Shown one piece after another: positions 1 to 10,224 of a DNA stretch of 64,000 bases. Numbering within the stretch: position 1 is the first letter of the stretch; each line of letters opens with the position of its first letter. The notes beneath the pieces are model-generated. The model made no database searches. It saw only the letters and a list, made by a program, of their open reading frames with translations, and was not told the origin of the DNA. Made by a program: the position numbers and the translations under genes. The stretch spans positions 19,329,971-19,393,970 of the forward strand of contig NC_003070.9 of NCBI RefSeq assembly GCF_000001735.4, written 5' to 3'. Source of the stretch: Arabidopsis thaliana. Lineage: Eukaryota; Streptophyta; Magnoliopsida; Brassicales; Brassicaceae.

Positions 1-239
1 GTGCATCAAAGATATCTAGCTCCGAGATTGAATCCAGTGATGGTATGCCTCATTATACCGCTTGTCATCTGAAAGCCGAATTGCTGAAATCTGATTTCGA
101 ATTTGTTTATCCACATCCTGTGATACGCTGAGCCGGTTGAGGTGTCGTCCATTTTAATAATTTCTTATATAAAAAAGAAAAATTTATGTACCTACTAATT
201 TGGAAATCTATTATATGCTTTTAAAAGAAAGAAAAATAT
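1..239. other. Upstream flank, no gene seen
   Basis: The first 239 bases lie before the inverted-repeat element and hold no convincing exon. They may be part of the gene to the left, but nothing shows this. Confidence 0.4.
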
Positions 240-797
240 TTGGGTTCACTACTAGGGGTAAACCCTTATATTCACCTATTTTATTTTAGTCAATTAAAAT
301 CTGACACCTAATAACAATAATAAATATTAATTTAATTATAAAATTTAATTTGCTACTAAAACGAAATGATGTATCGGTTTGGGTTTATTAGAAAATGTCA
401 GGGTTTAGATTTTGTGATTAAACGAAGTTAAATATCGGTTTGGATTTAGAAAAGTACGATTAGAGTTTAGATTTTATGATTAAACGAGTTAAATATAGGT
501 TTAGGTGTATAAACATATTTAGATTTTACAATTAAACGAGGTTAAATATCGGTTTGGGTTTAAAAAATACGATTAGGGTTTAGTTTTTTTACGATTAAAT
601 GAGTTTAAATGGCGGTTTGAGTTTACAAAAGAGAATTAGGGTTTAGATTTTGTAATTAAACGAGATTATATATCAGTTTGAATTATAATTATAATTTTAA
701 TTTATTATGTAATTTAAATAGGATTTGATATGACATGTTTTTATTGGTTAATACAAAAGAAGGTGAATAAAATGGTTTACCCCTAGAAGTGAATCTA
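240..797. mobile_element. Short inverted-repeat DNA element (MITE-like) in OMT promoter
   Basis: The two ends are imperfect inverted repeats. The left end reads TTCACTACTAGGGGTAAACC and the right end, on the minus strand, reads TTCACTTCTAGGGGTAAACC. The match continues inward for about 60-70 bases with more mismatches (TTCACCTATTTTATTTTAG against TTCACCTTCTTTTGTATTA). Between them there is no coding sequence, only AT-rich DNA and the telobox-like repeat. This is the shape of a non-autonomous cut-and-paste element. I could not settle the target-site duplication, so the superfamily is open. It ends about 180 bases before the O-methyltransferase start codon. Confidence 0.7.
372..685. repeat. Telobox-like imperfect tandem repeat, about 5 units of 53-63 bp
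   Basis: Units start near 372, 433, 494, 547, 610 and 670. Each has a TATCGGTTTGGGTTTA-like head, an ATTAGGGTTTAGATTTT-like core and an ATTAAACGAGTTAAA-like tail. The core resembles the plant telobox (AAACCCTA on the other strand). Units differ by substitutions and small gaps, so the array is old. Confidence 0.8.
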
Positions 798-835
798 AAT
801 TTCGTTCTAAAAGAAATGAGGTGGGAGTTGGTGTA

Positions 836-850
836 GACTTTTATAAACAT
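836..850 (+). promoter_or_regulatory. Likely TATA box of the O-methyltransferase gene
   Basis: TTTTATAAACAT lies about 135 bases before the start codon, which leaves a leader of roughly 100 bases. There is no other TATA-like site between the element end at 797 and the start codon. Confidence 0.5.
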
Positions 851-978
851 CTAATACCCTGCTGGCAGTTAGTAAGCCCCCCATAGGCTGTTAGTACACT
901 TCAAAAACATTACTTAATTTCATTTTCCAACACTCCACATTTTGCAATCACATTATTCAACCGAAACAATAGTTACAT

Positions 979-2697
979 ATGATTTCTCTACAAACTTCCG
1001 GAGGATCAAGCGAAGAAGAAGATATGTTATTAGCCATACAACTAGGCGGGCTAAACTTTGTCCCGTACATTGTAAAAACTGCTAGAGAACTAGATTTGTT
1101 CGAGATTATGGCTAAGGCCAGACCTTTAGGGTCCTATCTCTCACCGGTGGATTTGGCTTCCATGGCTGCGCCGAAAAATCCACACGCTCCAATGATGATT
1201 GATAGATTGCTACGTTTCCTTGTGGCATATTCGGTGTGCACGTGTAAGTTGGTGAAAGATGAAGAAGGACGAGAGTCTAGAGCATACGGATTAGGAAAAG
1301 TTGGAAAGAAGTTGATTAAGGATGAAGACGGATTTTCAATTGCGCCCTATGTGCTAGCTGGCTGTACAAAAGCCAAGGGAGGTGTATGGTATAATGTACA
1401 ACATGTTCCAAATAGGTGTTCTCTTTTGTTTTGGTATGTAACATAAATGTTTATTAATTTGTACTAATACGAGTTTCTTTGCATGAAAAGGTCTTACCTT
1501 ACGGAGGCAATACAAGAAGGCGGAGCATCGGCATGGGAGCGAGCTAATGAGGCATTGATCTTTGAATACATGAAGAAAAATGAGAATTTAAAGAAAATTT
1601 TCAATGAATCGATGACGAATCATACATCAATAGTAATGAAGAAAATACTAGAGAATTACATTGGTTTTGAAGGTGTGAGTGACTTTGTAGATGTAGGAGG
1701 AAGCTTAGGCAGTAATCTTGCCCAAATCCTCTCCAAGTACCCACATATCAAAGGCATCAACTTCGACTTGCCTCACATAGTCAAAGAAGCTCCCCAAATT
1801 CATGGTAACTTATTTTGTTGTCTCTTTGTTATTCTTAAATTGTCATTTAGTTTTTTGTCTTTTCTTTTTCTTTAGTGATTCTTAAGATTAATATTAAAAC
1901 TATACGGTAGACGACGTTAGAAGGTAAAATCTAAAAACTAGTTTTAGTTGATTTTAGGTGGATTAGTCAGTAGTAAACAAAGAAATTGGTTGTGCCTTCA
2001 TCGCGAACCGTTTTATCGCTTCCTAGATCATCTAAAACGTATAGATTACAAAGCTACTAGTACTTGTTTGATGATTAAATCAACTCTTTCCAGGCGTGGA
2101 ACACATTGGTGGTGATATGTTTGATGAAATTCCACGAGGCGAAGTTATATTGATGAAGGTATATCAATTTGAATTCCATTGTTGTTTTTTTTTTTAAACC
2201 ATAACTATATGCAAAGTAGAGTCAGAATGGATCTACCAATTTCACAGTACATAAGTATCTCAGTTTCATAGACATAAGTACCAATTTCATACTTGCAACA
2301 ATTTTTTTTTTTTAAGTGACTGTTCATAATTGAGGTTGATGATACAATTCTAACAATACTAATCATGTTACATTTTTTTTTTTGTATGATTTAGTGGATA
2401 CTTCATGATTGGAACGATGAAAAATGTGTGGAGATACTAAAAAACTGTAAGAAAGCATTACCGGAAACTGGGCGAATAATTGTAATTGAAATGATAGTAC
2501 CCCGAGAGGTATCAGAAACCGATCTTGCAACCAAGAACTCACTCAGTGCAGATTTGACGATGATGAGCTTAACGTCTGGAGGCAAAGAGAGAACCAAAAA
2601 GGAATTTGAAGATCTAGCTAAGGAAGCTGGCTTTAAGCTCCCAAAGATTATTTACGGCGCGTATTCTTATTGGATCATTGAATTATATCCTAATTGA
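979..2697 (+). CDS. COMT-family O-methyltransferase, 4 exons, 363 aa
   Basis: SAM-dependent O-methyltransferase of the caffeic acid/flavonoid OMT family; corresponds to AT1G51990 as I recall it. Exons are 979-1388, 1491-1804, 2094-2158 and 2395-2697, all with GT-AG introns, totalling 364 codons with stop. An N-terminal dimerisation domain (about 20-110) is followed by the Rossmann-type methyltransferase domain. The SAM loop VDVGGSLGS is near residues 203-211. The catalytic triad of the family is in place: His267 in ILHDWND, Glu295 in IVIEMIVP and Glu328 in SGGKERT. Length is normal and nothing is broken. The substrate cannot be read from sequence, and no known caffeate, flavonol or indole specificity should be assumed. 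Confidence 0.93.
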
Positions 2698-3381
2698 AAT
2701 GACTTCTTTGAAGTTATAATTTAAGAAAAATTATGTTGAGTTGTATTTTCATGCTACACTTTGATGTAATTCCATGATATTCTTCGCAAGTGAAACTAAA
2801 GATGGCATTCTCGTGTTTTGTAATGATTAAAGTTCTTTGTTCCCCTCTATAACATTGAGCTCAACAATCGTTGGGTGGGTGGGCGCCTGGGCGCCGGCAA
2901 AATTTCATGAAACCTACGGAGTACGTACTAGTTATCCAAAATCGTAAGTATGAGATCCTAGATTTGGAAATGTTCACTAAAGAAACACGAGAATTAGTCT
3001 AACCATCCTAATGATGATATCACCGATCGGAAAGAAATTCTATAGAAGAGGAAAGACACGATTAAGCGACAATATGTAATTAAAATATCATGAAATACGG
3101 AAAAATATCAAATACTTTTTAAAAACATGTAAAAAACTTCACAAGTAAACATACATACAAAATTTGGTGTTTTAAAGGCCAAAAAATTGAAAACAAAGAT
3201 CCTTTATTACTATTGACAAGTACAACACACCATCAAAGTAGAAACATCACATGATAACTTAAAATATATCTAAACATAGTAAAAGCTAAAAAGCTTAATT
3301 ATTCAAACTTCGAGTGACAAATTCCTAAGCAAGAACTTAGTATACGTACGTAATCAAGAGAGAATGAAACTCAAAAACTCT
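2698..3381. other. Spacer between OMT and JAL5 3' ends
   Basis: Convergent 3' flanks of the OMT and JAL5. It includes the JAL5 polyadenylation signal (3201-3208) and a short GC-rich run near 2877-2897. No exon or RNA gene seen. Confidence 0.6.
3201..3208 (-). terminator. Poly(A) signal of JAL5
   Basis: AATAAAGG on the minus strand, about 175 bases past the JAL5 stop. The same AATAAAGGAT element follows MBP2 and MBP1 at a similar distance, so it is a shared family 3' end. Confidence 0.6.
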
Positions 3382-5730
3382 CTAATTTGCTGCTGGAATG
3401 AAATAAGCACCAATAGCATAAAGAACATCGCTAGCTTTTCCATGGAAACCAGCAAGTTTTCCTCCTTTACCGTCTTTAACTTCATATTTATTCTCAGTCT
3501 CTATTCCAAAACGTGGAGAAGTTTCACCCTTAAAGGTCTTGAAGGTAAGAGCAATGACGATTTCGCTTTTATAACCGTAGACTTTGTCGACATAAACCTC
3601 CATTGATGTTATGTAATCGTCTGAATCAACCTCAAACTCCTCTGTTCCTGACAATGTCATTTTTCCATGTTCTTGTGTCTCCTTTTTACCGTCTTTTTCA
3701 TAATCGAACTTGACATAAGCTACACCAGAATCACCTTGACCAACATAAACCTTTCTTACATGATCGAAAGCACCATCGTCAAATGTTTCTCCATAACTTC
3801 CTCCTTGAGCTTTAACTTTGTTGGGAGGAGGAGTCAAGGAGGAAGAAGAGGATGAGATTGGAACGAAATAAGCTCCAAGAGAATTAAGGTGTGAGTCGGC
3901 AAAACCATGGAAACCAATGATCTTCTTTTCATTAACTTGAAGTGAAAATTGTGTACCATCTCCATAATATTCATATCCAAAGTACTGAGAAGTGTGTTTG
4001 TTGGATTGAAACTGGATTCCTTGAATGATATTGGAAGAGTCGTACAACCCCTCGACGGAAACAAGATACTCGTCCGGATGGCTAATCTCAATCTGCAGAA
4101 TCATGAAGATCAATAATCTTGAATTAACACTTATTCGAAAAACGTAATTGAGCCATAATAATAAAAATTTACGCACCGTTGAAGTGCCACCTCTTCCTTT
4201 GACACCGTGGAAGGGTCCTTCCTTCAACTGTCCGTTCTTGACATAATCAAATCTAATTTGCTCAATTCCTAGACCACCAACTGCAACATGTATCTTCATC
4301 ACACCATCATGATCGGTTCCGTCGTCCCATTGATTTCCTCCATTGCCTCCTTGTGCTTCCAACTTTTGTGGACTAGAATTGGTGTTGGATTCACTTCCGG
4401 TGTTAGATTCTTTGCCTCCCGTGTTAGTTTTTGTGCCGTCAGCGTTACTTTCGGTACCTTCGGGGCTAGTTCCAGTGCTACCATCACTATTTCCAATGCC
4501 ACTAGCACCAGGGTTAGTTTCCTTGCCACCAACGTTATTTTCAGTACCTTCGATGTTTGAATCTGTTCCTCCACCAGCACCAGGGTTAGTTCCAGTGCTA
4601 CCATCATTACTTCCAATACCACTAGCACCATCGTTAGTTCCGCCGTTTCCAGAGTTAGTTTTGGAGCCACCAGCATCACTTTCCGTATCTCCAATTCCCC
4701 CGGTGCCACCAGCACCAAAGTTAGTTCCAGTGCTACCAGCATTACTTTCAATGCCACTAGCACCATTGTTAGCACCATCATTACTTTTCGAGCCACCAGC
4801 GTTACTTTCCGTATCTCCAATGTTGGAAACAGTTTCTCCGTTGCCACCAGCACTAGCACCAGGGTTAGTTCGAGCACTACCACTGCTAGATTTTGAGCCA
4901 CCAGCGTTTTTTTCGGTTCCTCCGTTGCCACCAGCATTAGCACCAGGGTTAGTTCCGGCTTTACCACTGCTAGGTTTTGAGCCACCAACGTTTTTTTCGG
5001 TTTCTCCGTTGCCACCAGCACTAGCACCAGGGTTAGTTCCAGCACTACCACTGCTAGGTTTTGAGCCACCAGCATTTTTTTCGGTTTCTCCGTTGCCAAC
5101 AGCACTAGCACCAGGGTTAGTTCCGGCACTACCACTACTAGGTTTTGAGCCACCAGCGTTTTTTTCGGTTTCTCTGGTGCCATCAGCACCAGGGTTAGTT
5201 CCGGCACTACCAATGCTACCAGAATCACTTCCGATGCCACTAGCACCGGGCTTAGCTCCGGTGCTACCAGGAGGAGGAGCAGGGGCAAAATGAGCGTCGA
5301 TGGAGTTGAGAGCATGGCTGCTACTTCCAAGAAAACCGACAATCTGGTTATCTTTGGGTGCGGCAACAGAAAAGTAGCTACTGGTTTTATTTCCGTAAGT
5401 CCCATATGTCCTTTTGTTCGTCTTGAACGTCAACGACGTTATGACTTCTCCCGAAAACGTAGTTTTGTAGTAACCATTCACCTCCGTTATATACTCATCA
5501 GAGCTCAGTGTAAACTGGAAAAACAAAACGTTACGTGATTAACGAACAACAATGTTTACTAAAATGTGAACACTTTGTTTACTAACTCCGTCAATTTTGG
5601 TGCCAGCGGTGCCACGTGGCTGGGACTTAAGGGAGGTTCCGTCGTATTCGACCTCGATAGATCGGATGACATCATCGAACGTAAGCTGAACTCTCTTCAC
5701 CTTCGTGTGTTTTCCGTCATCCCAAGACAT
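3382..5730 (-). CDS. JAL5: Three-domain jacalin-related lectin with S/G/T/N-rich linker, 730 aa
   Basis: Mannose-binding-type jacalin lectin; order and length match AT1G52000 (JAL5). Exons on the minus strand: 5730-5587, 5514-4177 and 4092-3382. All introns are phase 0, giving 48+446+236 codons. Domain 1 (about 1-126) starts abruptly at MSWDDG and lacks the usual first GG-containing strands. A linker of about 300 residues (127-428), made of Ser, Gly, Thr, Asn and Ala repeats, leads to domains 2 (about 431-572) and 3 (about 586-730). Each domain ends in the FHG...LGAYF signature. A non-coding first exon near 6112-6150, with a CAG|GTACGT donor, probably supplies the leader. There is no signal peptide, so a cytosolic protein is expected. 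The linker is low-complexity and may be flexible; its role is unknown. Confidence 0.9.
4830..5180 (-). repeat. 84-bp coding tandem repeat in the JAL5 linker
   Basis: About four copies of a 28-residue unit ([15 protein letters not shown] then [13 protein letters not shown]) are encoded in tandem, followed by looser related copies down to about 4390. The near-identity of the four central units means recent unequal exchange or slippage, so copy number probably varies between accessions. Confidence 0.85.
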
Positions 5731-6111
5731 CGTGGCCGTTGAATTCCGTTTGATATCTTCTGAAAATTATTACACAAATTCATCCAAATTAGAAGTTTAT
5801 ACACTTGAAAATTATAACAAAACGTAAATTCTTTTATCCTTTTTTAATTGGTTACTAATGAACATAAAAACGTCTCTCTAGGAATGTAATGGATCAAAAT
5901 CATAAAAAGAGTAAACATTAATTATACAGTTATAGCTTATTATGTGTGTGCAACTGATATCAACATAGCCACAGAATTGATTTGTTCATAAATGCTTGAA
6001 AGTTTATTACATACTTAAACTTTAGTAGGGGATATCACAGAATTTGGGGATGGATAAAAATATTCAAGAAAAATCGAAATTAGATAGAGAAGAGAGAGCG
6101 AGTACGTACCT

Positions 6112-6180
6112 GAGTGGAGGATGATTGGAGGAGAGTAAATTGCAATAATTGAGGGTGGGTAATGGTTCCATATTTATTGC
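6112..6180 (-). promoter_or_regulatory. Leader exon and TATA-like site of JAL5
   Basis: On the minus strand, a GCAATAAATATGG stretch (about 6168-6180) lies before a pyrimidine-rich exon that ends at CCACTCAG|GTACGT (about 6111). The matching acceptor TTTTCAG|AAGATATC lies about 30 bases before the start codon at 5730. Confidence 0.5.
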
Positions 6181-7077
6181 CATTTTCGGGATAAGGTTAG
6201 TTACTGTTATTTGTCACATGGCAATATTAAACATTTTTGGTTACAAAAAAAATATAGAATATGCTTCTCACCCACAAAAAAAAAAAACGTTTTGCCAAAA
6301 TTTCTTAAATGGATGACAAAAGAAGGTTGAAAAAAGGGTAAATTGTAGGTCACACCCGTTGACCATGTTTTATTTCCATGGATTGTCAAAGTCAAATGTG
6401 GTTTTCATCATTTGTCTTTTCGTCTGCAAAATGACGTTTCTGCCCTTGCGCTTCTCTCTTAGTAATTGTTGAAATGTACGGTTTAGTTTAGTAGGTTTAG
6501 TTACGTACACTGTTCCGGTTCAGTTAAAGATTTTTTGTTTCACGTTGACGCGATTCGGTTCCGTTACAAGTGAGATTATTTCCATTATTCCGAAGTGACA
6601 TCAACATTTAATGCCCCCAAAAAGTTTAGATGTGACTATTGTCACAATTAATGCAAAATCATCATTACATCAAATAATATTAAAAAAATTATTGATAATA
6701 ATTAATAAAAAAATTGTTGAGATAAAGAAGATGAACCCAAGAACAAAGAATTATTGAGAACGGACATTGCTGCTGAAGAAGTGTTGATCTTGTTTTTGTA
6801 CCAAGTTTGGAGCCAAAACAAGCATTGCTCGTGTAAGTAATGAAGTTCTTTTAAGAAGTTTTTTGTTATGTCATATTAGGATCTTGATTGTGTTCGAACT
6901 CCATTTTTTTATCAGAAAATTTGCAAAATCTATATTTGTTTGTTTAAAATAGTCAAATGATAATTGGTATTTAGGTTTATAAATGTGTAGTATCGACATT
7001 CCATTTGTTTTTTATATGTATAGTATTTTTCAGTTGCATTTAATGTGTGTCTCCTGAATTTATGATGCAGGTGGGTT

Positions 7078-9415
7078 ATGGATATTCCCGTATTTACTAT
7101 GGTCGGTGAGTGGAAATGCAAAGAAGGAGAATGGAAATTTGAACCTAAGGAAGGCATCTTTGGTCGTTGTGTACGCGTTCAGGAAACCATGACGTACACG
7201 GACTTTGTCCGTACACTCCGAGAGGCTTTCAGTTTGAAGTCCACCGAGATCAATCCCATAATTAGCTACTGGATGCTGGGAGAAATGTCAGTGCTGATAG
7301 ATACTAAACACCCTCCTGTATACATTGACAGTCAGATGGGTCTCGAAACGTTTTTTTTTGGTTCGTGGTGGGTATCTTTCTCTCAACTTGTTCGTCTCTT
7401 TCAATAATACAGTGAAGGCGTTCGGGAATACTGTCTCTAGGTCTCATGGTGAAGTTTCTGAAAGTGACCGTGTGTTTGATAGTGCTACAAATGTTGATGA
7501 AAATAATGAGGATGCAGAGGAGCAAGCCGATGTTGAAGACGATACAACAGAAGAGGATGAAGTGGAGGAGGGCAACGAAGATGATGATGGGTGTGATGAT
7601 TATCTTGGTGTGGATGGATCTATTGGGGGAAGTACCCTGTATCCTACCACAGACGGTAGTGAAGGTATTGGCGAAAAATACGATTACAACAAGTGGAACG
7701 ATGTAATAGTAGAAGAATATGTACAAGGAAATCTTGAGGAAGACGTCAGTCTCACTCAACAGACTGCTCAACATCCAGGGGAATTCAGTCGTTTATTGGA
7801 AACGTGTACGTACACGGGTGTTAGTGTACCTGGCGGAGATACAGGGGAATTCAGTCGTCTCTTGGAAACGTGTACGTACACTGGTCTTAATGTACCTGAC
7901 AAAGAAACAATTTCTCCATTGGGTTACGGTACACGCTGCGAAGGGCAAAGGGATTCCAATCTTATTTGTATAGACGAAGTCACCGGGGATGAAGTGATCG
8001 ACGGTATTGGAGCTTCCTCAACTGGGACACTGAATGATAATGGTGTAGTTACCGCAGCTGAGGCTTACCAAGTGTATAATGAATTTCCTAAGTTACATGG
8101 TGGCGAGTTGGCGAATCTCGGTAACGATGCTGCTCCTGTGTTCGATGACTTACTCAATTTTTGAGCTGATGAGACACAGGTTGAAATCAGCACCACAGGC
8201 GAAACTTTGTTTGTTGGAAGTGTTTTTAAGAATAGAAAAGTCTTGCAACAAACAATGTCTCTTCAAGCGATAAAGCAATGCTTTTGCTTCAAGCAACCTC
8301 AGTCATGTCCTAAAACATTGAAGATGGTGTGCGTTGATGAGACTTGTCCATGGCAATTGACTGCTCGCGTCGTGAAGGATTCAGAAAGTTTCAAAATCAC
8401 TTCGTATGCTACGACACATACGTGTAACATCGACTCTCGGAAGAACTACAATAAACATGCTAATTATAAGTTCCTCGGGGAAGTTGTGAGGAGCAGATAC
8501 AGTTCTACGCAGGGTGGGCCGCGAGCTGTCGATTTACCACAGCTGCTCCTAAATGATCTGAATGTGCGGATTTCATATTCTACCGCTTGGAGAGCAAAAG
8601 AGGTTGCAGTGGAAAATGTAAGGGGGGATGAGATAGCAAATTACAGGTTTTTGCCGACCTATCTGTATCTTCTCCAATTAGCTAATCCGGGTACAATAAC
8701 ACACCTACACTATACACCAGAAGATGATGGTAAACAGCGCTTCAAGTATGTCTTTGTCTCTCTTGGCGCTTCTATCAAAGGTCTGATATATATGAGGAAG
8801 GTAGTTGTGGTAGATGGAACGCAGCTAGTCGGACCTTACAAAGGATGTCTCCTTATTGTATGTGCCCAAGATGGGAACTTCCAAATATTCCCAATAGCTT
8901 TTGGTGTTGTTGATGGTGAGACCGATGCTTCTTGGGCATGGTTTTTTGAAAAGTTAGCTGAGATTGTTCAAGACAGTGACGATTTATTGATTGTCTCGGA
9001 CAGACATTCATCTATATACAAAGGCCTAAGTGTTGTTTACCCGAGAGCGCATCATGGAGCATGTGCTGTTCACCTTGAGCGAAACCTCTCCACCTATTAT
9101 GGTAAGTTTGGTGTGTCTGCTTTATTTTTCAGCGCTGCCAAAGCTTATAGGGTCAGGGATTTCGAGAAATATTTTGAACTGTTAAGGGAAAAGAGTGCTA
9201 AATGCGAAAAATACCTAGAGGACATAGGATTTGAGCATTGGACAAGAGCTCACTGTAGAGGAGAACGCTACAATATCATGTCTGGCAACAACTCTGAGTC
9301 CATGAATCATGTGTTAACAAAAGCAAAAAATTATCCGATTGTTTACATGATCGAGTTCATTCGGGATGTCCTAATGCGATGGTTCGCATCGAGGAGGAAG
9401 AAAGATGCTAGGTGA
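7078..9415 (+). pseudogene. MuDR-type transposase (mudrA-like), disrupted
   Basis: The N-terminal part (7078-about 7350, starts MDIPVFTM) resembles the MULE N-terminal module also seen at 48173-48517. At a run of nine T (7351-7359) the frame shifts. The new frame continues through a very acidic region (7480-7610) and a 22-residue tandem duplication to a TGA at 8162-8164. The same frame then resumes through the MULE transposase domain to 9415. Visible there are a zinc-knuckle-like CVDETCPW segment, the first catalytic Asp in VVVDGTQLVGPYKG, the second in LIVSDRHSS and the CAVHLERN motif. The C-terminal SWIM zinc finger is missing: sequence past the TGA at 9413 does not resemble the family. An AG|GTGGGTT junction at about 7072 suggests a leader intron. 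Confidence 0.85.
7777..7908 (+). repeat. 66-bp in-frame tandem duplication in the transposase
   Basis: Two copies of a 22-residue unit GEFSRLLETCTYTG(V/L)(S/N)VP... start at 7777 and 7843. Each contains GTGTACGTACAC (7804-7815 and 7870-7881). Confidence 0.85.
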
Positions 9416-9859
9416 AGAGCTGTAGAAACAAGCCGCCCATATAATCATACCCAGCATATAGAATACAATGGCGCATGCAAGTGTTGCATTTGCTCGTACT
9501 AGAGCATGACGCTGTAAGAGCCTGATGGCTCCATTGATGTTTCGATCATTCGTTAGAACACGAATACCTTCGTAATACACGGCCGTGGGATTATTAGCTG
9601 CAAAACACCGTAAGAAAAATGGTCGATGTCGGCCTTCATCAGCGGATCCGGAGGGATTGTGGCCCCCTCCAGCTTGGAAGTCATCGGGCGAGTTACACAA
9701 GGTGAGAATATTGGCATCTTTGAGGACATCCGGACGGTAGACAATGTCTCTTCCACGGGTGCCGGATCGTACCAGTGGACCAAGGTTGGACCAGCATTGG
9801 TCAGCCAGGTTCTTAGCTATCTTCGAGAGTAAATCGTCGAGAAGAGTCGGGTTAACCAT
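9416..9859 (-). pseudogene. F-box/TPR-like gene fragment inside the MULE
   Basis: From the Met at 9859 the frame reads LLDDLLSKIAKNLADQ, which fits a weak F-box. It then reads FFLRCFAANNPTAVYYEGI and NINGAIRLLQRHALVRANAT, which fit the C-terminal repeat of the Arabidopsis At2g35280-like F-box family (NPxAxYxxG..., AxxLLxxAxxxGHxxAxxxLG). It stops resembling the family after VFYMLGMI, where it runs into the transposase end. It is short of the usual C-terminus and lies between two element genes, so it is probably a captured host fragment. The frame is open upstream to 9958. Family assignment rests on pattern memory and needs a search. Confidence 0.5.
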
Positions 9860-9959
9860 GTTTGATATGAGATAGTCAGAGATCGTCAGTAATTTCTTCA
9901 CTTTAATAACCACTACTGTGAATTTGGTTGGGGCAATTACGGTTGAAATGAATGTCATA

Positions 9960-10224
9960 CTTGTGTTGGTAAGCGTTGGCTGTCAAATCAATTTATCACT
10001 TGAGTTATGTTATAAAGTTAATATACAGTGTACGAGACATATCGATATGTACGTACACATTTACATTATGTAATTAGAAGTGAACGATGTGTACGACAAT
10101 ATGATAGAGGACACTAAATTAACTTCTGACAATCTCCAAATTAAATGTAGTTGCAATCATATATCTAAGATAGGTTTGTTCATAATAATTGGTTGCAAAG
10201 AACAAGAATATTGTTCTTGGACGA
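9960..10224. other. Element spacer between F-box fragment and protease gene
   Basis: AT-rich, with one GTACGTAC copy at 10049-10056. No exon seen. Confidence 0.5.

Noticed and set aside
4299..5405. Long open frames in the two other frames over the JAL5 linker (4299-5405 minus, 4343-5293 plus)
   Set aside because: They arise because the 84-bp repeats are stop-free in several frames. Their products are Leu/Val- or Pro-rich low-complexity shadows with no start context or family.
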